A DNA stretch of 64,000 nt from Isoetes taiwanensis. Lineage: Eukaryota; Streptophyta; Lycopodiopsida; Isoetales; Isoetaceae. Where the stretch lies: contig JAJEKV010000002.1 of NCBI GenBank assembly GCA_021234155.1, positions 19,273,592 through 19,337,591 on the forward strand, in the 5' to 3' direction. Made by a program: the position numbers and the translations under genes. Below, in pieces: positions 51,924 through 61,453 of this stretch. The notes beneath the pieces are model-generated. The model ran no database searches. It was not told the origin of the DNA and saw only the letters and a program-made list of their open reading frames with translations. Every line of letters begins with the position of its first letter. Within the stretch, counting starts at the first letter, position 1.

Positions 51924-52190
51924 GGTTATTGGCGACCATTTCTCATTAGGGTTTTCCTCGAAAACCTGAAAGGGCGGGGTTTTTCATCCGGTGAGAAGTT
52001 GTCGCTAATGACATTATTGTTGCCTAAGGAATACTTTATTATTTGCTTTTTTTTGTGGGGTAGCTCAACATTGTTCCCATGGTCAGCTCCCCACTCATAC
52101 TATTCAAACATTGTATACTGCTGTTGTGATGAATGACAAGTCTATCTATGGCCAGTTTTTGTGTTCTTTGCGAGTCCCTCACTAGAATGT
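51924..52190 (+). mobile_element. Fragment related to the 6.6-kb insertion
   Basis: GGCGACCATTTCTCATTAGG, then GAAAGGGCGGGGTTTTT and GTGATGAATGACAAG, occur here and at 29402-29590 in the same order. The end (GCGAGTCCCTCACTAGAAT) resembles the right end of the 27891-34474 insertion. It cuts the hAT gene at its 5' side, so it is a later insertion or a shared terminal fragment. Confidence 0.6.
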
Positions 52191-53954
52191 CTATAATATG
52201 TTCAATCAGTCTGCTTTTTCTTGCTGTAAGAAATTCACATATCGTGCCGACACACAGTAAGACATGCTGATGTACAATAAGATGCAAGAAACAAGCTTGA
52301 TCTAGTTATCCCAATGAGTATTTTGATTAAGATTAAGAAGAGCCTGCAATGCACAATAGTGAGGCTGTAATCCCAAAACTGAAATAAAATATTTAAGAAC
52401 ATACACTAACACTGCCATTATTCAATGGAATATTTCAACAAGCTGAGCATACGCAGTTCACTATTAAAAGAAAAAGTATCAATGCGCTGCATTGATCATC
52501 ACTCCAAGTAAGAATAATGTTTGCTAAATGCCCACAAGAGGGAGATGTAAAAAATTTGAATTTTTAAGGAAGCACCAACCCATTCACTATTAAGAGCAAG
52601 TAAGCAGAAGTTATAATACCGACAACGAGGAGCTTTAATACCAAAAATCAACCACCAAGGCAAAATGTTAATTAAATTAACATTGCAAAAAAAATAAAAC
52701 TGCTTCAACTTTGGCCCAACTAGTTTTTTTTTTTTTTTAGCAAGCACTTATAAATAAAGTTTTGTCCTCAAGAGTTCAAATTTGTGCTTGCAGACATAGT
52801 TTTGTCCTCAAGAGTTCGAATTCATGATTAATACACAACTCGCATTACCAACATTCAAGAAGAATAACCTGCTGATGTCCTGGCCCGCCCTAAAATGATG
52901 TTGTGGAGCTGCTGAAAAGGAAGATGACAATTCTTGCTATAAGTGCACGATATAATGGAGACAGCTCCTTAACAATAGAAAGTTAATTATGAGTAATCAA
53001 TATAATGTTTAGGATTGTTGCTCGTTCTAGCCAACCGAGCTCTCTACAAAAATTGTTACCGTGCTCAAATCAGAACAATGGAACTTAGAATGTAACTAAG
53101 ATACATTGCCCAAAAAGGCGGGGAAAGAAAGATTGGGAAGTCTCGATGCTTTTACTCATCAACCACGTGAACTCTGATGAACCCTTCTGCGCTTGGGCCA
53201 CTAACCCCAATGGCATCATGCCTATTTTAGGATGAAGCAATTATCAATTTCTGACTTGATCACTCCCTATGTTCTAGTGTTCTTATTCAAGTTCATTGTT
53301 ATTATTGTTGTTTGATCCATTCCTGTCAAGTTTTAATAGGCTTTGGACCCTTGACGTTTCTAAATATTCACATTAGCTGTGTCATTACCATTAATTTTTG
53401 TCTTAATCCCTAACACCCAGTCTGTACCATAGATGCTGCTACTGGAAGAACCGTGAACTCTTTTCACTGGATGGAACTTCCAGCCATAGAAGTGGAGGAT
53501 CCAGATGCTCTTGAAGACAAAGGGCTCTGGGACGTGATTCAATCCCCAACTAAAGCACCAATTTACTAATTTGAGAAAAAAAAATGCTCATTTGAGAATT
53601 TTAAGCTAGCAAGCATGACCCATTTTACCTTCACCTTTAGTTCAAACGGTAACCATGTGCCTGACCTTTACTTTTAATTCTAATGACAAAACGTGCCTTG
53701 GGGGGATAAATTTGAAATGGTAATCACATACCTTGGGTGAGATAAAATTGAAATGTTAACCAAGTGTGTGTTGCTTGAGCTTAGATAGGATCAGCGGCCA
53801 GGGGAGGAGCGAGCAGTGGGGAGCGACCAGCAGCTAGGGAGGAGCGGCCCAGCACTCCCGCAACCCAAGCAAATCAATAAGTTAAAGAGGCGGTTCATGT
53901 ATCACATGGTTTTTTCAGCCAGGATTCCTCCTTTGGTTCTAATCAACAGACTCT
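52191..53954. other. No recognised gene
   Basis: AT-rich. A 20-bp sequence AGTTTTGTCCTCAAGAGTTC is repeated at about 52758 and 52798. Minus frames 52499-52747 and 53360-53542 have no motif. Confidence 0.4.
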
Positions 53955-54230
53955 TACATCGATTCAAACTGATTTGGTGTATGTTGAATGTTTTTAGGTC
54001 GATTCAAGACTTTTTCGATAGATTCGGAGCTATCATTAGGTTATTACAGGTTGATTTCATGACAAACAAGTCAGATTCACGGCTTTAACAAGATTTCAAA
54101 CTGATTTGGGTCTATTTGTAGGCTGGTTCAAGGTTTTCTAGATAGGTTTGGAGTTATTACTAGGTTATTACAGGCTGATTTCATGATGAGCAAGTCAGCT
54201 TCAGGCTTTAACAAGGTTTCAAGCTGATTT
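53955..54230. repeat. Diverged tandem repeat, unit ~130 bp
   Basis: Two full units and the start of a third (about 53958, 54091 and 54213) share TTCAAACTGATTTGG, then TAGGTTATTACAGG and TGATTTCATGA. Many substitutions separate them. Confidence 0.75.
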
Positions 54231-54334
54231 GATTGCTTTTTTGGTCAAATCTTGGTTTGTCTTTGCTTTATTTTATTTTTGAACAACCCCTAAACATTGG
54301 CTGACCCCGATGTTTTTGCTTGTCAGGATCACAG

Positions 54335-54541
54335 TGGCGATCTAGCCAAGCAGGTGCTTAATGAAAATGAATTTATTTATTTATTTCCACAGACATCTGC
54401 TTAGGCAAACTGCCATTGCAATCTTGGGAAGCAAAAAATAGGCCATGAAAGCAGCAGATTTGCTCTGCTAGATCATGATTGCGACCTTGTGGAAGAGCTA
54501 GCAGGACGTAAAAACAGGAAGTTTGCTTGGCTAGATCGCCA
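54335..54541. repeat. Fold-back element with 18-bp perfect inverted ends
   Basis: TGGCGATCTAGCCAAGCA (54335-54352) and its exact reverse complement (54524-54541) enclose ~170 bp in which related words (AAACTGCCATTGCAATCTTG, GATTGCGACCTTGTGG) recur. It may be a small MITE or a decayed inverted duplication. No target duplication identified. Confidence 0.6.
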
Positions 54542-54545
54542 TTGC

Positions 54546-55320
54546 AATCTTGTGGATAGCTGACATCATGTATAAAAGATTTTCTTTTAGAAATCTTAAC
54601 TTTTGTGCATATCATATAGATATAATTAATATTAATTGATATAATGCTTAACGTATATAAATTGCTATAAAGAAGAGAACCATTATTCTAGGGAAAGGGG
54701 CGCCAGTTTTGGTGCCAGCTCTGCTTTTGGATCCAGGTCTTCTATGGCACAGGCCTTCTTTGGCCCTTTCTCCATGAAAAACTTGTGTTTCTTGCACTCC
54801 CTATCGATATTTCCTTTGAGCTGAATCTGTGTTGTTGTACGGAGTTTCCTCTTGTAGCAGTTGTTCTTCCTTTCCAGGTACTGTGTCTCCTAATCAAGGT
54901 TCGGTGGATTGGGCTCAGGGATAACCTACTTCCCCATAGAATCAATGGTGTCCCCTGGAGAACCGATCCCAAGATAATACTTTTTCTCTGCTCCTTTATG
55001 CATGGTTGTGGCTGCATTGCTCTCTGTCCAGTTCTCAGTTGTTTGTTCCCAGCTCCCTGGCTTGCTATGACCTATGCTTTGCCTCGCCTTCTTTCTTGCA
55101 TTGTAGACTGAAAGGAACTTAAGAGAGAGAATGCCAATATACTATCTAATACTTCTCTCTTATATTACGTAACTTTTAAAATGGTACAAGAGGACATAAG
55201 TCCCCAAATGAAAAGTCATGTCTCAAAAGACATGTACAAAAGTATAAATACTATATTGTGTATTCCTACCATGATCATGGTTTCTTACATTCTCTTCGAC
55301 TTAACTAGAAGACAATGTCC
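54546..55320. other. No recognised gene
   Basis: Possibly the 3' flank of the gypsy element. No LTR boundary could be identified. Short frames at 54742-55111 have no motif. Confidence 0.35.
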
Positions 55321-56890
55321 TCATTGTCGAAGTCCCAAGTATTCTTTCAGAAACTCAGGATAGTCAGCGACAAAGGAAGATGATTCCCATGTTGCATCTT
55401 CGATAGGCAAACTCTTCCATTGGACCAAGTATTCCAATATCGTTGTTCGACGGGTCAAAACTCTCTCTCTTGTATCCAAGATCTTAAGAGGTTCCACTAG
55501 AAACTTATTGCCTTCAACAAACTGAGATGGCAGTGCATCCTCAGGTTCCAACTGAGTTGTTTCACTTTCAATGAAAGGTTTCAAGAGTGAAACGTAAAAC
55601 ACTGGATGAATTTTCTTCCACGTGACGGGAAGCTTAAGTTCATAACTTACATCATTGAACTTGCACAATATTTCATAAGGTCCAGAGTATCTTGCTCGTA
55701 ACTTTGGATACTTCTTGTGCACGGAAGCATAATGGTGTGGTGCAATGTACACCAACACCTTCTCTCCCACCGAAAATTCTAAGTGTCTTCAATGGCGATG
55801 AGCAAACTTCTTATGTTGGAGTTGTGCATGACTTAACTTATCTCTTACGGCAGTAATAATACCACCCATCTCCTCAATAACTTGATTAGCCATCTCTCCT
55901 CGAGAATTCACCAACCAATTAGCTGGTGTCCGAGGAGTAAAGCCATATGCTGCATGGAAAGCTTCCTGCAGTGTAGGTTTATTTGCAGTATAGCTTCGTA
56001 ACATAGCTTTGAGAGTTCGATTAGTCCTTTCTGTTTGACCATCTATTTTAGGATGATAAGATGAACTAAACTTAAGTTCTGTTCCAAGAGCCTCAAATAA
56101 ACTTGTCCAAAATTGACCAGTAAATTTAGAAACTCGATCGGACACAATCGACTTAGGGAGACCATGCAGGAAAAAAAAACATCTTTAATATATAATTGAG
56201 CTACCAAGAGCTATCATTCTTTCGTAAGGTTCTTGGGAGTCCTGTGATGAAATCCATAGATATTGATTCCCATCTCTCCTTTGGGATAGCTAGTGAATGT
56301 AAGAGCCCAGCAGGAGGATGAGTATCAAGCTTCATGCCAAACACCAAACATCCTTTAACAAAACGTTCAATATCAGTTTTTATGCGTGGCCAATAATACA
56401 TAGAAGCCACATGTTCATAAGTCTTAGAGAAACCGGGATGTGCAACATATGGTTTCTCATGTGCTTCCCTAATTATAAGAGAACGAGGTGGTTTACAATT
56501 AGGTACATATAAACGATTCTTAAAATAAAGAAGATTTCCTTGAAGAGAATAATCTTTATAGAGAGAAATCTCGGCTTGACTCCATTCTTTCCTAGTCAAG
56601 CTAGAGAAAACCTGCTTAAATTCTTGATCATGCTTATAAAGTGATGGAAACTGGCTAGCAAAGTCAGTGGTTACCACTGAAATTGCATTAGCATGAGCTC
56701 TTCGACTTAGAGCATCTGCCACTACATTCTTACTTCCAGAAATGTAAATGATCTCAAAGGGCTGGAAGTTGGCTATGAATGCGAGCCATCTTGCTTGTCG
56801 TTTATTCATAACAGGTTATGTAGAATAATACTTGATGGTCAGTTTTAACACAGAAGTGAGCATTCATTAAGTAATTCTTCCATTTTTGGA
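55321..56890 (-). mobile_element. Ty3/gypsy (chromovirus-like) pol fragment, decayed
   Basis: Read right to left: the end of RNase H (VKTDHQVLFY, near 56845-56890), a one-base frame change near 56815, RQARWLAFIANFQPFEIIY and SKNVVADALSRR, the integrase zinc region (HPGFSKTYEHVASMYYWP), ISMDFITGLPRT, a deleted stretch, SKSIVSDRVSKFTGQFW, SYHPKIDGQTERTNRTLKAM, and the C-terminal region GPYEILCKFNDVSYELKLP, followed by a chromodomain-like end (EYLVQWKSLPIEDATWE). Catalytic D, D and E of integrase remain, but the part between the first two Asp is shortened. A TGA at 55789-55791 stands between HRH and RHLEFSVG in one frame. RT, protease, gag and LTRs are not seen, so the element is truncated. Confidence 0.85.
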
Positions 56891-57082
56891 GAGCATTATC
56901 ATAGAACCATCATTCATTTAAATTGGATTTATGTCAGGATTTTGGACCATTTTGGCACTGCAACTTTTTCCCGGGTTAGTAAATTTGCATCGAGAATGTG
57001 ACTTTTTTTTATAACAGCACAACATGATTGCATTAAAAATTAAAAATATTTCACATATGCATGTCGAGTTACATATTGCCAA

Positions 57083-59926
57083 TTACTTCTCAGAATTGAC
57101 CCCTAGAGATATCATAGCTTTCTTCCTCACTTCCACAGGTATTGTAACCCTAGCAGTCTTGCCTGGGATGACCTTTGGGGTCCATGAAAACAAAATAGTA
57201 TCTAACTCAACCCAATCATCCCCTTCAATAGGGTTTCTCTTCCATTTCTTTGTCCAACAGTCTCTATACCTTTCTTCCTCTGCCACTGCATTTAACTGGT
57301 GCACTGGACACCACCACTCCACACGAACTTTGTTCACATTGCGGTCACCTACTTCTTTGCAAACCTCTGAGATGGTGTAACCCATCCACACAGGGTATAT
57401 CTCTTTGCGCTCTGGTACTATAAGTGCAAATTGATGGCAAAGCAAGTCATCTTTCGGATCATAATCCTCCAGCCCGAGATATTTAGGCCTTCCTTTCCTA
57501 GGACCAACATAGTGTTTTTCAGCAGCTGGAGGAGCCATGGACTTGCGAATACTACTAACCACATCATCAGCTTCCTCAGGTAATATCAAGTCTCTCCACC
57601 TAGTCTTAGGTAGCCATCCATCTTTGAGTTCATCAGAGGATGTGTCTACTTGTCCCAATAATCCATGTACCTGTGTCCAATAATCTATCAATGCAAGGTT
57701 GGTATCATCGGGGTTATTTTTCCAATACTTGATGTATTCAGAAATGCCGTCCAATGTGCTTTGCAATGAATCCACCTCTGGAAAAGGCTTAAGAGCTTTT
57801 GGTTGACCCCTTGGAATCTTAGGTTTACCATTTTCATCTTCGTGCCATATAGGTACTCCTTCATCCGCCTCCATTTATCATCCGAAGGTCTCATCTTCCA
57901 TTGCATGATTGGCTTATTTCCCATGACCCAGAAAGTGTACTGAAGAGGTCTAGATTGACCTTTCATATCAAGAGCATAACCTTCGATAAAATTCTTCCAA
58001 TCAGGCACCTCTTGTATGATCAACCCTATAGGAGAAGGTGAAATGCATTCACTAAGAACTTCCTTCTAGGAAGATTGGTCACGCTTGAGATTTCAACTCA
58101 CAAGACTATACTTCCCAAACAATGCATCCACATCCTCATGAGTATGTCCGGGCATTAAGAACCCTAAATTCACTCTTTCAAAGACACCCACGATTTGTTA
58201 AATAAGATAGGAATGAGAACATATACTGTTTTTATTCTCATCGGACAATTGTCAAGTTGGAGGAGGAACCTTGGTGGTAGATCTCGAGGTTGGGGACGTG
58301 AACTTGAGGCTCCAACATGTTCGAAGCACCCCACTTCCTAAACCTTGCCTTAGTAAACTTCTCTAAATTATTAGGCTTTCTATCCAACAATGCACTGAAG
58401 AGTGGTTGGCTACCACCTCCAGGGTTGTGGAGGTCACCGGAATAACCACTCTCATAGTTCCTCAAGCACCTCATCACACTTCCAATATGAAAATCAGGAC
58501 CATCACTCCACAATTGCAAACTAAAATGGCCATAATAAATCGACACCCTGCCATGCACTATTGCACATGTCAGAGAGACTTGCAAAGGATAAGCTCTATT
58601 GATTTGCTTGGGTATGTAACTATACTGTGGCAAACAAGTCTTCGATTGATCCATCTTGTCATGTATAATACAAACATAGTTATTGGGTTCCAAACATGAT
58701 AATGTTCTCCACATCCAATAAGTGGATCTACATGATAGTTGGTCTGTCATGTGATCTTTCATTTGCTCCCTTATCTTAGCCCTTTGGCTTGGTTGCTTGG
58801 TCTTATCAAGAATCTCTTTCAACTTAGCACACAAGTTGCACTTTGCAAAGTTGTTCGAAGTGTCTATAGTGACATGCTTGAAGTGTTTGCTCCATAGTCT
58901 CTCAAGTCGGGTTGAGATATTGCGTGTACCAGAAGTTCTCGAAGCAAAGCATTCACTTCCTCCAATATGCTCTTCCTCGGGTACAATGGGATGGCAATCT
59001 CTTCTCGACAACTATTTTTCCCTGTTGATCTTTCCTACTTTTATGTGGCATATTCTCAAGATTGAATTCAACATATTTTTCAAAAACCTCCCTAGCAGCC
59101 AGGATCCTAGAAGTTGGCCTCAACATGCCATTATTTCCATGTAATGCAATTTTACTCCCCTTTGCATGACTTACTTGCCAATTTTGCCAAGTTGAAATTG
59201 GAATGCCATGAATATGTATCCATGCAACTTTACATATCCATATCCCTAGCAATTGGGTATTTTTTTTTTTTTTTGGAAATTGTTCATCTTGAAGTGCAAG
59301 CTCATGAATGGAGTACATGTAAGTCCTCCTCTCATCACAAGTATACTCTTGGAAGGTGGCTCTTGCTTCCACCAATTGATCAATTTCAAACTTCTGAACA
59401 CAATTAGCCCAACAACATTCCATTCCCCTTACCTTAGTCAGAGCTTCACGTGAACAATCACTACTTGACTTGGACCTCTTGCTAGGATAATGTTTCACCA
59501 CTGAGTGTGCCCTCTTCTCTCAAAATGTGGTCCCGGCGACTATTGGAGGTGCATTAAGAAAATCGTGTCATCCACAACCTCTGGCTCTGGTAAAAGGAAT
59601 TCTCCTATAAACTCAATGCAGGCTATAGGCCATGGCATGACGCATGGAACCTCCAATTGTTTAATACAAGCAGTGCAATCCTGGTGATTTGATTCTTTTT
59701 CCTTCCATTTTTCCTCTAAACTTGTTATGGCCACACCCACTTTATCCTCTCCTAACCTTTCATCATTGACAGCCTGGATAGGATCAGCTAGTATGATAGT
59801 CCCTTCACCTACTAGCTCCTTATTGCATTGGTGCTTCACTTTCACCTTCTTATTCTTCCAATCCAACCTACTGTAGAGGACAATTTGCTTAGTAGTCTCA
59901 GCCTCAACACCCTTTGGGAGGTCCAC
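57083..59926 (-). pseudogene. Unclassified DDE-like transposon gene, frameshifted
   Basis: Four or five consecutive minus-strand pieces read as one protein. 59540-59926 is an N-terminal Cys-bearing part. 58953-59501 has MECCWANCVQKFEI, a YxCDERRTY motif, IWICKVAWIHIHGIPIS and NMPHKSRKDQQGK. 58238-59011 has NNYVCIIHDKMDQSKTCLP, then PLQVSLTCAIVHGR and YYGHFSLQLWSDG, which suit the first acidic strand of an RNase-H-like transposase. 57688-58023 follows. 57083-57874 ends with YPVWMGYTISEVC and VRVEWWCPVHQL, a possible Tudor/BAH-like tail. Frames overlap or shift at each junction, so the gene is broken or has short introns. I recall related sequences among uncharacterised transposon proteins of plants and animals but cannot name the superfamily. 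Confidence 0.5.
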
Positions 59927-60180
59927 AGCATTGACCTACAAGAACAATGTTTACAATGGGGTAACAATATGATAAGAACATGTGGTAACAATCTTGAAAC
60001 ATGTTGGGGGGATAGGCATTACATTTTTACCCTTTTTAGGATCCACACGCTTCACCTATATAAAGTGAAATGTCTTAATATTAGTCAGAAAAAAGGACAA
60101 AGTAATTTTGAGAACCGATTAAAGGGAACTTTAAGAAATACCAAGAAAACCATTAAATGGACAAATATATGTTGTAAGTG
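59927..60180. other. No recognised gene
   Basis: Presumed 5' flank of the minus-strand transposon gene. Nothing recognised. Confidence 0.35.
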
Positions 60181-60189
60181 CAGCCAAAA

Positions 60190-60460
60190 ATAGGTTGTAA
60201 GTATAGCTCAGGCGTAGGTAATTATTGCAAAATTAATGGTAACATAGGGTGTATGCTAGTAGTACTAATGAGGTAAGTATAGGTCGTAAACCCCGGTCGT
60301 AAATCTAGATGGGCCAAAGTTGGTTGTAAGTATAGCTGGGGTCTAGGTAATTATACAAAATTAATGAAAACATAGGTTTTAAGTATAGCTGACATGTGGG
60401 TAATTCTATAGAGAATTATGATAACCTAGGGCGTAATTAATTCAATAGAAGTAATGATAG
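60190..60460. repeat. Degenerate direct repeats
   Basis: The words GGTTGTAAGTATAGCT, TAGGTAATTAT and AAAATTAATG recur in order about every 70-130 bp (near 60191, 60310 and 60375), as a decayed tandem repeat. Confidence 0.6.
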
Positions 60461-60601
60461 GTAATTCGTATATGATATAAATCTTGTATGATGTGATGGA
60501 ATCATAATTACAACCGCGCCTATAAGAAACCCTCCATTCTTTCAACCGCCAATCCTTTCTTCCTTCTAGTGCCAATCCTTTCTTCCTTTCTTCCTTCTAC
60601 C

Positions 60602-61057
60602 ATGGTGAGCCATGCTGCCCGGCCTCGTCCCGCTCCATCCCGCCGGACTCGCCTCCGAGAGGCGAAGAGGCAGGTAAAAAAATTGATAAAGAAATCCATT
60701 CCCCCCTCCCGCAGATGCCGCTGTGGCTGCTCTCCGCACCACAGTCCGGATAATTGCGAGGAGTTATTTCTTCAGGGCAAGCTTCGCCCGGGAAAAGATT
60801 ATCTGAGCACCAGCACCAGCAGCCCATAGTCCCCCCATACTCCCCTTGATTCAGGTGAGGAGATGGAGAACGAGATTGAGAAAGAAGAAGAAATGGAGGA
60901 AGCAGATGAAGAATGGCGGGAAGAATTAGAAGAAGAAAAAAAGCAGCTGATTATGGACGCCCTCTCCTCCTCCGATGATGAAGATGTTGCCGAAGACATC
61001 CTGACGAGGATGGCAGATGAAAGCTCAGAGGAAGAAGAGGAGGAGGTAGAGGGTTGA
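60602..61057 (+). pseudogene. Small basic-acidic ORF interrupted by one TAG
   Basis: ATG in a good context (ACCATGG) opens a frame of 151 codons with a single internal TAG at 60827-60829. The first part is basic with a Cys/His cluster (RCRCGCSPHHSPDNC). After the stop the same frame continues SPHTPLDSGEEMENEIEKEE and becomes strongly acidic (EADEEWREELEEEKK, DESSEEEEEEVEG), ending at 61055-61057. CAG to TAG would explain the break. Alternatively an intron removes it (TTCAG precedes GTGAGG at about 60851). I do not recognise the protein. Acidic N-terminal halves of this kind occur in plant transposon ORFs. A run of ~24 T follows the stop. Confidence 0.4.
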
Positions 61058-61165
61058 TTTTTTTTTTTTTTTTTTTTTTGTTATTTAGTTTTTGGTTCAG
61101 AAGAGCGAGCTAGGGATCTCCTTAAACTGCCTAGAACTTCTGTAATTTTGTAACACAGAGCTGGG

Positions 61166-61433
61166 CAACTCTAATAAAAGGCCTTATGTAAAATTTTTCA
61201 ATGGCAATACAAGGATTTACTGACTGCAATATGTTTCTTTAGTTTCTACTCTAACTTGAAAGCAGAACTGTAATTTCTGCAGGTTGCTTTTGAATTCCGC
61301 AACTCTAATAAAAGGCCTTATGTAAAAAATTTCAATGGCAATACAAGGATTAATGACTGCAATATATTTCTTTAGTGTCAACTCTAACTTGAAAGCATAA
61401 CTGTAATTTCTTCAGAAACTGTTTTGAATTCTG
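61166..61433 (+). repeat. 134-bp tandem duplication with poly(A)-signal-like words
   Basis: CAACTCTAATAAAAGGCCTT starts both units (61166 and 61300). Each contains AATAAAA, then CAATGGCAATACAAGGATT and CTCTAACTTGAAAGCA. The position, 100 bp after the acidic ORF, suits a duplicated 3' UTR or polyadenylation region. Confidence 0.8.
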
Positions 61434-61453
61434 GCTCTTTCATTCTTAATTTT

